Assembly (NCBI GenBank): GCA_913030665.1
Contig: CAJWFS010000004.1
Location: 1-63,780, forward strand
Reading direction: 5' to 3'
DNA: 63,780 nucleotides
From: an uncultured Acidimicrobiaceae bacterium
GTDB taxonomy: Bacteria > Actinomycetota > Acidimicrobiia > Acidimicrobiales > MedAcidi-G1
The stretch's first letter is position 1; each line of letters begins with the position of its first letter. Below are positions 40,539-49,046 of the stretch, in pieces. Under the pieces are notes generated by a model. That model saw nothing but the letters and a program-made list of their open reading frames with translations, had not been told where the DNA came from and ran no database searches. The position numbers were made by a program, and so were the translations under genes.

Positions 40539-42248
40539 TCAGCGGCTGTCGGTGCCGCTGCGGAGCACCCGTCCGGGTCGGGCACGGGTGAACGTTCCGG
40601 CCTCGACGACCGCAACGCCCGCCACCAGGACCTCGTCGATGCCCGAGGCGCCCGCGTAGAGGCGAGCGGCGCCACCCGGTAGGTCGGGGCGCATGGAGAC
40701 GGGGTCGCTGTCCACGGCGGACTCGTCGATGAGCAGCACGTCGGCGTGGGCACCCTCGTGGAGCCTTCCCCGGTCCACGAGGCCGTAGAGGTCCGCCTGG
40801 ACTGCGGTCATGAGGTGAACCGCCTCCTCCAGCTCCAGCAGGCCGTGCTGCCTGACCGGCTCGGCCAGGACCCTGGTGGGGTAGTTGAAGGTGGCCAGCA
40901 GGTCCAGGTGGGCGCCGGCATCCGAGGCACCGATGACCGCACGGCCGTCCCGCCAGATCCCCACCCGTGCCTCCCAGTCCTCCCGGCTGGCGGGCATGTC
41001 GGCCCGACCGAAGGAGGTTTGCAGGTCGTCGGCGAGGGCAATGTCGAGCAGGGCGTCGAACGGGTCGCAGCCCAGCTCGGCGGCGATGTGTGCCACCGTG
41101 CGCCCGTCGAAACGGGCGTTCACCGGGTTCACGGTGTCGAAGATGGTGAGCGCCCCCCAGTTGGCCAGTCGCCGGAGCGGGTGGTCGCCCTGGGCCAGGT
41201 CGTCTAGTCGCCTGCGTTGCGCGGGGTCGGCCAGGATCTGCTTCTTCTCCTCGCGGGGAAGGAACATGACCTCTTCCCAGCCCGGGATCGCATCCAGCAC
41301 GAAGCCGCTGGCCAGCGAGAGGCGGGCTGCGATGAGCGTGGGCACGGTGAGGGCCACGACCTTGGCGCCCCGCTCGGCCGCATGGGTTCCCGCCTCCAAC
41401 TTCAGCAGGCACTCGTCGACGTTCCCAGCTGTGACCTGCATGACGTTCCAGTTGAGCTGCCTGCCACCGGCGGCCAGCGACATGTCGGTGAGGAGTTGTC
41501 GCGACTCCTCGTCGACCGGCCCGCCGATTCCGGGCAGGAACTCCAGGCCGGTGCCCGGGAAGTCCACGAGCACAGAGCAGAGGTGGATGAGCTCGCTGCG
41601 TGACGCATGCCGGCTGGGTACCGGTCGGCCCTCGGCGTCGTTGTGGGTGGTGGACCAGGTCGACGAGAATCCTATGGCGCCGGCTGCCAGCCCTGCCCTG
41701 AGGAGTTCGGCCATGGCGGCCACCTCGACGTCGGTGGCCTCCCGCTGTACGGCATCGTCGCCCATGACGACCCGCCGTAGCGCTGAATGCCCGACCTTGT
41801 AGCCGGCGTTTATAGCCAGCAGCGGGTCGACGGCATCCAGGAACTCGGCGGTGCTCTTCCAGTCCCAGGGCACGCCCTCCTGGAGGGACTCCAGAGGCAT
41901 GCCTTCCACCCTCGACAGCATCCTCATCAGGTACTCGCCGTCGGCCGGGTCGTCGGAGAGCGGGGCGATGGTGAAGCCGCAGTTCCCGCCGATGACCGAC
42001 GTGACGCCGTGTAGTGGCGACGGGCTGAGGGTGCCGTCCCAGAACGGCTGGGCGTCGTAGTGGGTGTGGACGTCCACGAATCCGGGACACACGATCCGGC
42101 CGTCGGCATCCAGCACCGTCGCGTCTGCGGTGTCCAGGTCCGTTCCGATGCCGGCGATGCGCCCGTCCACGATGCCCACGTCGGCACGGCGCCGTGGGCC
42201 GCCGTCGCCGTCCACGACCCAGCCTCCCCGGATCAAGGTGTCGAACAT
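40539..42248 (-). CDS. Amidohydrolase family protein (D-aminoacylase type)
   Basis: A 569-residue metal-dependent hydrolase similar to N-acyl-D-amino-acid deacylases. The metal site starts with VDVHTHYDAQPFWD; the later GGNCGFTIAP and ASDAGAHLDLL (with the catalytic Asp) follow the family order. The N-terminal and C-terminal parts form the small beta-sandwich domain (ADVLLIDESAV). The true substrate could be another cyclic amide or acyl compound. ATG 42248 has GGGAG upstream. It is divergent from the aldehyde dehydrogenase gene across 259 bases, with an inverted repeat GGCCCGC-N8-GCGGGCC at 42349-42370 between them. Confidence 0.82.
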   Translation of the reverse strand: MFDTLIRGGWVVDGDGGPRRRADVGIVDGRIAGIGTDLDTADATVLDADGRIVCPGFVDVHTHYDAQPFWDGTLSPSPLHGVTSVIGGNCGFTIAPLSDDPADGEYLMRMLSRVEGMPLESLQEGVPWDWKSTAEFLDAVDPLLAINAGYKVGHSALRRVVMGDDAVQREATDVEVAAMAELLRAGLAAGAIGFSSTWSTTHNDAEGRPVPSRHASRSELIHLCSVLVDFPGTGLEFLPGIGGPVDEESRQLLTDMSLAAGGRQLNWNVMQVTAGNVDECLLKLEAGTHAAERGAKVVALTVPTLIAARLSLASGFVLDAIPGWEEVMFLPREEKKQILADPAQRRRLDDLAQGDHPLRRLANWGALTIFDTVNPVNARFDGRTVAHIAAELGCDPFDALLDIALADDLQTSFGRADMPASREDWEARVGIWRDGRAVIGASDAGAHLDLLATFNYPTRVLAEPVRQHGLLELEEAVHLMTAVQADLYGLVDRGRLHEGAHADVLLIDESAVDSDPVSMRPDLPGGAARLYAGASGIDEVLVAGVAVVEAGTFTRARPGRVLRSGTDSR

Positions 42249-42413
42249 CGGTGCTCCCGTCCCTGTCTCGTCCTGCGGTGTCGTGATCTGCAGGAACTTG
42301 AAGTGTCGTCCAAGGGTGCGGGTGCGTCCAACCGCGTGGGCGGTGTCCGGCCCGCGCGAGGGTGCGGGCCAGCGCTCCGGTGGGCCGGTGGGGGGCCGAA
42401 CGGGGCGTCTCGG

Positions 42414-42447
42414 TACCCTCTGGCGAGAACATCTGACGTCGTGTCAG
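42414..42447 (+). promoter_or_regulatory. Promoter and CTGAC-N5-GTCAG operator of the aldehyde dehydrogenase gene
   Basis: TACCCT (42414-42419) is a likely -10 box. Thirteen bases on lies CTGACGTCGTGTCAG (42433-42447), an inverted repeat with five-base arms. The same half-sites and spacing occur at 60401-60415 in the same position relative to a -10 box. A TetR-type repressor is the likely reader. Confidence 0.55.
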
Positions 42448-42507
42448 GCGCCCGGGGCCGGTCCCGAGCGAGACGACGCCCGATCTGTACCGGGGAGAAC
42501 CAGTGCC

Positions 42508-43980
42508 ATGGGTGAGATCGCCGACATCGATCCGCAGGAGGAGTGGAAGCTCCTGGTCGGAGGGGAGTGGACGTCCACGTCAGGTACCTACGAGGTCGTG
42601 GATCCAAACACCACCGCCGTGGTGGGTCATGCCCCCGATGGGTCGGTTGCGGATGCCGAGGCGACCGTCGCGGCGGCGAAGGCTGCCCTTCCGGGCTGGC
42701 GTGATACCCCGCCGGTCGAGCGTGGAGCACTGCTGGGCCGCCTCGCCGATGTGCTCCGTGAGCGGGCGCCCACATGGTCGGCGCTGGTACAGGCCGAAAC
42801 GGGCGCCACCATCAAGGTGGCCGAGACCATGCAGGTCGGACCGAACCTCGCCGACCGCTATGCCCAGTACTCCATCCCCCGCGACCTCGACCGGGCCGAG
42901 CTGCCGGTCGCCCAGGCCGCCTCGGCCCTGGGCCCCGCAGGCCTGGTGGGAGCGGTCTCGTATCGCCAGCCGGTCGGTGTCGTCGCCTGCATCACCTCTT
43001 ACAACTTTCCCCTTGTGAACGTGGCCGGCAAGCTGGCTCCGGCGCTGGCCATGGGAAACACCTGCATCATCAAGCCGGCTCCCCAGGATCCGCTGGGCGT
43101 TCTGCGACTGGGTGAGGCGGTGGTCGAGGCCGGCTTCCCACCCGGCGTCGTGAACATCCTGACGACCTCTGGCGTGGAGGCATCCGCTGCCCTGGTCGCC
43201 TCGCGGGACGTGAACATGGTCAGTTTCACGGGATCCTCGGCGGTGGGCAAGCGGATCATGGCCGACGGTGCGGCATCGATGACCCGGGTGCTGATGGAGC
43301 TGGGCGGCAAGGGCGCCATGGTCATGACCGAGGATGCCGACGTGAACGCAGCCGTCGGGGCGATCGCCAGCGTGTGGGGCTTCCACAGCGGACAGATCTG
43401 CACGGCACCCACCAGGGTGATCTGCCACCGCAGCATCTACGACCAGCTCGTGTCGACGCTGGAGTCGGTGGCCGGGATGCTCAAGGTCGGCGATGCCACC
43501 GAGCGAGACACCCTCGTCGGCCCGCTGGTATCGGAACTCCAACGCGACAGCGTGGAGGCGTTCATCCGCAACGGGGTGGACGGTGGCGCCACGCTGGTGT
43601 GCGGAGGCGATCGTCCGGACCTACCCGGCTACTTCGTGGCACCGACCCTGCTGGCCGACTGCACGTCCGACATGCACGTCGTGCGGGAGGAGGCGTTCGG
43701 ACCGGTGGTGGTGGTGTTGCCCCACGACGGCGACGACGAGGCTGTGGCCATCGCCAACGATTCCGCATACGGGCTCTACAGCTACGTGTATGCCGGCGAC
43801 ATGGCACGCGCCTATCGCATCGCCCGCCGCCTGGAGTCCGGCAACGTGGCCCTGAACAGCATCGTGCCCCACCCGAACGCTCCCTTCGGAGGGTTCAAGG
43901 AGTCTGGGATAGGCCGTGACCGTGGCATTGCCGGCCTTGAGGCCTACAGCGAGGTCCAGGCGATCTCCTGGATGGCCTGA
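42508..43980 (+). CDS. Aldehyde dehydrogenase
   Basis: A 490-residue NAD(P)-dependent aldehyde dehydrogenase. Signatures in order: NFPLVNVAGKLAPALAMGN for the cofactor site, FTGSSAVGKRI, the general base Glu in MELGGKGAMV, and the nucleophile Cys in HSGQICTAPTRV. Its aldehyde is unknown. The ATG at 42508 has GGGGAG about eight bases upstream. The leader of about 80 bases holds a CTGAC-N5-GTCAG operator, so the gene is probably induced by a substrate-derived ligand. Confidence 0.93.
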   Translation: MGEIADIDPQEEWKLLVGGEWTSTSGTYEVVDPNTTAVVGHAPDGSVADAEATVAAAKAALPGWRDTPPVERGALLGRLADVLRERAPTWSALVQAETGATIKVAETMQVGPNLADRYAQYSIPRDLDRAELPVAQAASALGPAGLVGAVSYRQPVGVVACITSYNFPLVNVAGKLAPALAMGNTCIIKPAPQDPLGVLRLGEAVVEAGFPPGVVNILTTSGVEASAALVASRDVNMVSFTGSSAVGKRIMADGAASMTRVLMELGGKGAMVMTEDADVNAAVGAIASVWGFHSGQICTAPTRVICHRSIYDQLVSTLESVAGMLKVGDATERDTLVGPLVSELQRDSVEAFIRNGVDGGATLVCGGDRPDLPGYFVAPTLLADCTSDMHVVREEAFGPVVVVLPHDGDDEAVAIANDSAYGLYSYVYAGDMARAYRIARRLESGNVALNSIVPHPNAPFGGFKESGIGRDRGIAGLEAYSEVQAISWMA

Positions 43981-44010
43981 CCCGGTCTCGGGCCGGACGG
44001 CCTGGGCGCT

Positions 44011-44016
44011 AGGTTC
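44011..44016 (+). promoter_or_regulatory. -10 box of the selenocysteine peroxiredoxin gene
   Basis: TAGGTT 35 bases before the ATG; with GGAGGAG between them this gene has a normal leader with a strong ribosome binding site, unlike most neighbours. Confidence 0.4.
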
Positions 44017-44051
44017 GGGCAGCGACACACCATGTGACCGGAGGAGACGGG

Positions 44052-44504
44052 ATGCTCGAAGTTGGAACCACGGCGCCGGGCTTCGCCGTGTCCGACCAGG
44101 ATGGTCAGGTCGTGACCCTGGAGAGCCTGCGTGGCCACTGGGTGGCTCTCTGGTGGTACCCGGTCGCATCCACCCCCGGTTGAACGCTTCAGGGTGGTGG
44201 GTTCCGTGACCGAGCCCCGGACTATGAATCAGCCGACGCGGTGATCGTCGGCGCCAGCTTCGATACCGTCGAGGCGCAGAAGAACTTCGCTGACGGGCAG
44301 GGTTTTCCATTCCGCCTGCTGGCCGACACCGACAAGGTGATGGGTACGGCCTACCTGGCCGTGCAGGCGGACAAGGGCTACCCGAGGCGCATCAGCTACC
44401 TGATCGACCCCGAGGGCACCATCGTCCGTACCTACGATCTGGCCGGTGAGGACCTCAACGGACACGCCTCGACCGTCCTGGAAGACATACGGGCCCTCTC
44501 CTGA
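44052..44504 (+). CDS. Peroxiredoxin with in-frame TGA at the peroxidatic Cys: candidate selenoprotein
   Basis: Reading from ATG 44052, after the strong ribosome binding site GGAGGAG, gives a complete 150-residue peroxiredoxin if the TGA at 44181-44183 (codon 44) is read as selenocysteine. The N-terminal half (VGTTAPGFAVSDQDGQVVTL and ALWWYPVASTPG) runs in the same frame into TLQGGGFRDRAPDYE and the normal C-terminal half (GFPFRLLADTDKVMGTAYL). In cysteine homologues this site is TPGCT; here Cys is replaced by TGA and nothing else is damaged. There is no other Cys, so the enzyme would need a partner thiol. The enzyme would reduce peroxides. Routine gene calling would miss the N-terminus or call it broken. 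The alternative is a recent nonsense mutation. Confidence 0.85.
44192..44217 (+). other. Candidate bacterial SECIS hairpin
   Basis: Within the coding RNA, GGG-TGGT (44192-44198) can pair with ACCG (44209-44212, one T-G wobble) and CCC (44215-44217), with a two-base bulge. The ten-base loop starts with G residues 16 bases after the TGA, inside the range known for bacterial SECIS elements. Folding was done by eye. Confidence 0.5.
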
Positions 44505-44529
44505 ACCTCCCGGTCGGTTGGAGGAGGTG

Positions 44530-45756
44530 GTGACCGCCCCACTGGAGGGCCTTTCGGTCGTGGAGGGCACGGCCTTCGTGGCAGCGCCGTCCGGCGGGAT
44601 GGCATTGGCCCAACTGGGCGCCGACGTCATCCGCTTCGACCAGGTGGGTGGAGGCCTGGACCACCACCGTTGGCCGTTGACCGCCGACGGCGTCAGCCTC
44701 TACTGGAACGGCCTCAACCGGGGCAAGCGCTCGCTGGCCGTGAACCTGCGGGATCCCGAGGTGACCGAACTGCTGTCCGAGCTGATTGCCAGGGCCGGCA
44801 ACTTCCTCACGAACTTCCCGGCGGTGGGGTGGATGTCATACGACGAGTTGCGGTCCCGTCGCGAGGACCTGGTGATGCTCGTCATCACGGGCTCGCACGA
44901 CGGCACCAGCGCGCTCGACTACACGATCAACTGCGCGGTCGGTTATCCGGCCATGACAGGCCACCCGGACGACCCGCGCCCGGTGAACAACGTCGTTCCT
45001 GCCTGGGACCTGGTCTGCGGGCAGATGGCGGCGCTCGGCCTGGTGGCCGCCGATCGGCACCGCTATCGGACCGGCGAGGGCCAGCAGGTCACCATTGCCC
45101 TTTCCGACGTGGCGCTGGCCACGGTGGGATCCCTGGGGAACCTGGCGGAGGCCCAGGTCAACGGCGAGGTCCGTGGTCGGGTCGGCAACGCCATCTACGG
45201 GGCCTTCGGGCGGGATTTCACGACGGCCGACGACCGGCGGGTGATGGTCGTGGCGATCACCCCGAAGCAGTGGCGGGGCCTGCTGGAGGTGACCGGAATG
45301 GGCAGCGAGGTGGCCGCCCTCGCCGACGAATTGGGTGTGGACTTCGCCGACGAGGGTGCGAGGTATGTGGCCACCGGACGGCTCTGCGACCTGTTCGATC
45401 CCTGGTTCGCGGCACGCACCCTCGCCGAGGTGGCCAACGGGCTGGACGCACACGGCGTGTGCTGGGGTCCGTACCGGACGGTCGCCGAACTGGTGGCCGA
45501 GGACCCCAGGTGCTCGACGGCCAACCCGCTGTTCGCCGAGCTGGACCAGCCGGGCGTGGGCACGCACCTAGTTCCCGGATCCCCGCTGGCCTTCGGTGGC
45601 TCCGCGGTTGCCGTCGGTGGCGTCGCCGACAGGGGTGCGCAGGTGGCACCGCTGCTGGGCCAACACAGCGTGGAGATCCTGACCGGCGATCTGGGCCTCA
45701 CCTCGGCCGAGGTGGGTGTGCTCATCGACCGGGGAGCAGTGGCGACCGCAGACTGA
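44530..45756 (+). CDS. CoA-transferase family III (CaiB/BaiF)
   Basis: A 408-residue family III CoA-transferase, which moves CoA between carboxylic acids. The N-terminal LEGLSVVEGTAFVAAPSGGM with LGADVIRFDQ, the WNGLNRGKRSLAVNL stretch and the catalytic Asp in ALDYTINCAVGYPAMTG are all present. Substrate unknown. The GTG at 44530 has GGAGG five bases upstream; a second GTG lies three bases earlier. It follows the peroxiredoxin gene by 25 bases, so the two may be co-transcribed. Confidence 0.88.
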   Translation: MTAPLEGLSVVEGTAFVAAPSGGMALAQLGADVIRFDQVGGGLDHHRWPLTADGVSLYWNGLNRGKRSLAVNLRDPEVTELLSELIARAGNFLTNFPAVGWMSYDELRSRREDLVMLVITGSHDGTSALDYTINCAVGYPAMTGHPDDPRPVNNVVPAWDLVCGQMAALGLVAADRHRYRTGEGQQVTIALSDVALATVGSLGNLAEAQVNGEVRGRVGNAIYGAFGRDFTTADDRRVMVVAITPKQWRGLLEVTGMGSEVAALADELGVDFADEGARYVATGRLCDLFDPWFAARTLAEVANGLDAHGVCWGPYRTVAELVAEDPRCSTANPLFAELDQPGVGTHLVPGSPLAFGGSAVAVGGVADRGAQVAPLLGQHSVEILTGDLGLTSAEVGVLIDRGAVATAD

Positions 45757-45851
45757 GTTGCCGTCTCTGACTGCGGGGCACGCGATCCGGACTCGCATCG
45801 ACGTTGTGTGGTCGGAGTACGCGATTCGGGAACGCTCCCGGCGGGTACTGC

Positions 45852-46892
45852 TCAGGCGCCCCAGGTCACGACGCGCCAGTCCAGGACCGGGACGGCCTCG
45901 CCACCGCGATCGCTGTCCACCTCGACCCTCACGGCCCGGAGTCGACCGCCGGCGGCGGGCTTCTCGTCGAGCAGCGTGTGGTGGCAGGCCAGCACGTCAC
46001 CCTCGAATACCGGGGCCAGGTGGTCGCAGGCCTGCCAGCCGAGCACGGTGGCCGTGTCCGGCAGCATCCGGATTAGGGAGGCCTGGGCCAGACCGATGGT
46101 GTGGCCCCCGTATACGAGTCGCCGGCCCTCAGGCCCCAGCGTCGGATCCCGGTGTACGGGGGCCTGGTTCTGGGTGAGGCGGGCGAGTTCCGTGGCCAGG
46201 CCGACGGTGTCCCTGAGCCTGTCGCTGCGTCGGACGCCGACACGCCAGCCCTCGACGGTTACCGGGCTGAGTGGCGTGGGATCCCACCCGGACGGGATCC
46301 GATCCATCCAGTCGTCGAGTCGGATGTCGAGGGCGACGGCTCCCAGGTCGTCCTCGTGTCCGGTCATCGTGGTGGCATCCCGGAACCGCAGCATTGCGCA
46401 CCGCTCGTAGTCGGCCACGGTGGCGCCGTCGTCGACCCGCACGGTGTGGATGCCCAGCAGGGCCAGGCCTCGGGCGGGGCGGTCGTCGCGTCGTCTCAGC
46501 TCGGAGAGGCCCCGGACCTCGACGGTGGTGTGGAGGGTTTCGCCGTGGCGGACCGGTTGGTGGAGGACGACGCCCCGGTAGAAGAGGTTGGCAATCACGC
46601 GACGGGTCGCCACCGTGCTCTGGCCGATCGACACGTGGAGGACGAGCGCCGGGTTGACCAGCGCACCTGGCTGGCCTGTGACCGCTTCGGCCAGTGGGTG
46701 GCTGAGCGAGGTGGCCAGGGGGTCACCGCAGATGGCCTGGTAGATGGCCGCTTCTCCGGGTCCGATCGTGACGGCCGGTGCCGGCTGGAGGGTCTGTCCG
46801 ACGACCAGGTCGTCGAAGTAGGGGCCTGGGTCGTGGTCCTCGTTGTCCACGTGGGTCTCGTTGTCCATGTTGATCAGGGAATCGTCGGGCAC
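45852..46892 (-). CDS. MaoC-like double hot-dog dehydratase/hydratase
   Basis: A 346-residue protein with two hot-dog domains, similar to actinobacterial acyl dehydratases and mesaconyl-C4-CoA hydratase-like proteins. The first half begins YFDDLVVGQTLQPAPAVTIG; the second has the hydratase-type region NQAPVHRDPTLGPEGRRLVYGGHTIGLA with candidate Asp/His residues. It probably hydrates an enoyl-CoA made by the neighbouring CoA pathway. The GTG at 46892 lies six bases after CAGAGT; an internal ATG (eight codons later) is a second choice. Confidence 0.8.
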   Translation of the reverse strand: MPDDSLINMDNETHVDNEDHDPGPYFDDLVVGQTLQPAPAVTIGPGEAAIYQAICGDPLATSLSHPLAEAVTGQPGALVNPALVLHVSIGQSTVATRRVIANLFYRGVVLHQPVRHGETLHTTVEVRGLSELRRRDDRPARGLALLGIHTVRVDDGATVADYERCAMLRFRDATTMTGHEDDLGAVALDIRLDDWMDRIPSGWDPTPLSPVTVEGWRVGVRRSDRLRDTVGLATELARLTQNQAPVHRDPTLGPEGRRLVYGGHTIGLAQASLIRMLPDTATVLGWQACDHLAPVFEGDVLACHHTLLDEKPAAGGRLRAVRVEVDSDRGGEAVPVLDWRVVTWGA

Positions 46893-47131
46893 GGTGCCAC
46901 TCTGGCAGCCTCGGGTGGGCGATGCACGACCCGGGTGGATGTGGTCCGACGGGAGACGCCGCAGGGGTGTCGCCGTGGGGGGGGTTGGCCGGTTTGTTAC
47001 CCGATGGTCATCGTGGACAGGTATTCAACATGAATGAATGATCGCTTAAATAGATAGATAGGTTCTCTAACAATCATCGCGAAACACTGGAGCGCGTCGG
47101 ATGGGATTCCTACGATCTCAGGGCAGGCGAG
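46893..47131 (+). promoter_or_regulatory. AT-rich control region of the whiB-type gene
   Basis: The stretch 46995-47090 is far richer in A and T than the rest of the window. It contains two tandem copies of TGAA (47031-47038), three of TAGA/TAGG (47051-47062) and TAGGTT (47059-47064), a likely -10 box about 67 bases before the ATG. Confidence 0.45.
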
Positions 47132-47536
47132 ATGACGACATCCGCAGAGGGACAATCCGTCCCATCCGGTCGAGGTGTCCGAGGAAACGAGGGAACCGTG
47201 TCAGATGCAGTGGTGAACCTGTACGTCGACTCGCAGGCGATGAACTGGGTGGATGACGCCCTGTGTGTGGGCAGGAGCGACCAGTTCTTCGCCCCCTTCG
47301 CCGAGCGTCCCGAGGCCAGGGTCCGCCGGGAGGTGCGTGCCGCAGAGCTGTGCGCCGCCTGTCCAGCCATGGACTCCTGCCGTGAGTACGCCCGTGACAA
47401 GCGCGAGCTGGGATTCTGGGGCGGAGAGTCGGAGGCCGAGCGGGCCACGGCCGGGTTCGCCCCGACCACGCCCATCATCGGGCGTCGCCAGGTGGCCGCA
47501 CGTCGTGCCGCCGCCGCACTCGCCGAGGTGGGCTGA
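47132..47536 (+). CDS. WhiB-family transcriptional regulator
   Basis: A 134-residue Fe-S protein of the actinobacteria-specific WhiB family, which senses redox or NO and controls transcription with the main sigma factor. The four cluster Cys are in DDALCVG and ELCAACPAMDSC (CxxC then Cx5C), followed by the family turn GFWGGESEAER and an Arg-rich C-terminus. The first 35 residues are extra compared with short WhiB proteins; a GTG start at about residue 23 is an alternative. No ribosome binding site is strong. It has a long AT-rich upstream region, unlike most genes here. Confidence 0.92.
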   Translation: MTTSAEGQSVPSGRGVRGNEGTVSDAVVNLYVDSQAMNWVDDALCVGRSDQFFAPFAERPEARVRREVRAAELCAACPAMDSCREYARDKRELGFWGGESEAERATAGFAPTTPIIGRRQVAARRAAAALAEVG

Positions 47537-47559
47537 AGCCCCAGGCACACGCCGCCCGG

Positions 47560-48345
47560 TCAGAGACCAAGGAAGCCGCCACCGTCCACGCAGAGCGTCT
47601 GTCCGGTCATGAACCGTGCCATGTCGCTGGCCAGGAACACCGCTGCAGGGCCCACGTCACCCAGCGGGTCGCCGATCCGACCCAGTGGCGTCCGCTCCAG
47701 CAGTCGCTCCTGTAGTACCGGGTTCTCGTCGTAGGCGCGCTCCATCGCCGGGGTGTCGGCCACCGGTGCGATGCAGTTGACGCGGATCCCGTCGGCTCCC
47801 CATTCCGCCGCCAGTCCCTTGGCCAGAGTGCGCTGGGCCGCCTTCACCATGGCGTAGACGGGGAGGCTGGCGCTTCCCTCCATGCCGGCCGACGACGTCA
47901 TGAGGATCATCGAGCCGCCAGCCTCACGCAGGTGCGGGTGGGCCGCCCGGGCTCCCTCGAACGTGGCCCGGATGGCCGTGGCCACCATGGCGTCCCAGTG
48001 GTCCTGCGCCACGTCCTGGATCCGGGTGGGGCCACCGGTCGGGGCGATGGCGTTGTGGACCATGCAATCCAGCCGCCCATGGGCCGTGACCGTCGCATCC
48101 ACGGCGGTTCGGAGGTCGTCGGCCGAGGTCACGTCGCAACGGACGCACCGGACGTCGTGTCCGGCCTCCCGGAGCCCGGCGGCGGCGGGCTCGCCGGTCT
48201 CCGATCGTCGACAGGCCAGCACGACCGCCGCCCCGTGCGCCGCCATGGCCGTGGCCATACCGAGGCCCAGGCCTGACGCACCACCGGTGACCAGCACCAC
48301 GCGGCCTTCCAGCAGTCTGCCTCCCGGTACCAGGCCCGGGTTCAC
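47560..48345 (-). CDS. Short-chain dehydrogenase/reductase (complete member of a pair)
   Basis: A 261-residue SDR with the NAD(P) motif TGGASGLGLG, the Ser in LMTSSAGMEG and the catalytic YAMVK. The C-terminal MTGQTLCVDGGG is standard. The GTG start overlaps the stop of the upstream SDR-like gene, which lacks the catalytic residues, so the two are co-translated and may form a mixed complex. Substrate unknown; a hydroxyacyl-CoA is likely from context. Confidence 0.88.
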   Translation of the reverse strand: MNPGLVPGGRLLEGRVVLVTGGASGLGLGMATAMAAHGAAVVLACRRSETGEPAAAGLREAGHDVRCVRCDVTSADDLRTAVDATVTAHGRLDCMVHNAIAPTGGPTRIQDVAQDHWDAMVATAIRATFEGARAAHPHLREAGGSMILMTSSAGMEGSASLPVYAMVKAAQRTLAKGLAAEWGADGIRVNCIAPVADTPAMERAYDENPVLQERLLERTPLGRIGDPLGDVGPAAVFLASDMARFMTGQTLCVDGGGFLGL

Positions 48346-49034
48346 GGTGCCATCCAGACGCCGCCGTCGGCCACCAGCGTCGCACCGGTCATGAACCGGG
48401 CTGCCGGATCGGCCAGTAGGTCGAGTAGGGGGGCGATGTCCCCGAAGGCGTCCCCCGGTCGACCCAGGGCCGGACCGGCGGTCGCCGATATCCGCGCTCC
48501 AGCGCCCGCGTCGGATGGAAAGGCCAGCTCGGGTGCCACGGCCAGCACCGCCGTGGTCAGGCCCTCTGGCCCCCACTGCCTGGCGGCGCTCTTGGCCAGG
48601 GCGCGGATCCCCTCGGAAGCCGCTGCTGACCCGACGAAGCCTGCGGCTCCACCCATGGCGACGGTCGGCACGACCCACACCAGGCGTGCACGGTCGGAGA
48701 GGTGCGGCCGACAGGCCCGGGCCACGGCGAAGGCCTCGGCCATGGGTGCCTCGCAGGCTTCCACCCACCGCTGCGTGGTCTGGTCGACGAGCGGCACGGG
48801 GCTGGCCGGGACCGGTGGGACGTGGACCACGAGGTCGGGCCGGCCGATCAGGCTGACGCCGGCACCTATGCCCGTGCTGATGCCCGTGCCTGTACCCGCC
48901 TCGATGCCCGTCCCACCGTCGGTGCGCACAGGCACCACCTGGGCCACCACGTGGCCACGGTCCACGAGGCCGTCGTGCAGTCCATCGACGAGCGGTCCGT
49001 CGCCGACAAGCAGGGTCCGGGTCCCGTCAGCCAT
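48342..49034 (-). CDS. SDR-like protein lacking catalytic residues
   Basis: A 230-residue protein with an SDR fold but no working site. The N-terminal nucleotide motif is reduced to LLVGDGPLVDGL, the YxxxK is replaced (SAAASEGIRALAK) and the C-terminal MTGATLVADGGVW is kept. A Gly/Thr/Ile-rich low-complexity run (TGIEAGTGTGISTGIGAG) lies near residue 43. It overlaps the active SDR gene. Active/inactive SDR pairs are known, for example BbsC/BbsD of anaerobic toluene degradation, where one subunit is structural. ATG 49034 has GGAAG upstream. Confidence 0.7.
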   Translation of the reverse strand: MADGTRTLLVGDGPLVDGLHDGLVDRGHVVAQVVPVRTDGGTGIEAGTGTGISTGIGAGVSLIGRPDLVVHVPPVPASPVPLVDQTTQRWVEACEAPMAEAFAVARACRPHLSDRARLVWVVPTVAMGGAAGFVGSAAASEGIRALAKSAARQWGPEGLTTAVLAVAPELAFPSDAGAGARISATAGPALGRPGDAFGDIAPLLDLLADPAARFMTGATLVADGGVWMAP

Positions 49035-49046
49035 GGGCTTCCGGGC

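Noticed and set aside
44241-44504. A separate small gene starting inside the peroxiredoxin region
   Set aside because: The frame is the C-terminal half of the peroxiredoxin, has no ribosome binding site of its own, and lacks the fold's first half. Reading through the TGA is the simpler account.
44052-44504. Peroxiredoxin as an ordinary pseudogene
   Set aside because: Not excluded, but a random nonsense mutation falling exactly on the catalytic Cys with no other damage is unlikely compared with selenocysteine use.
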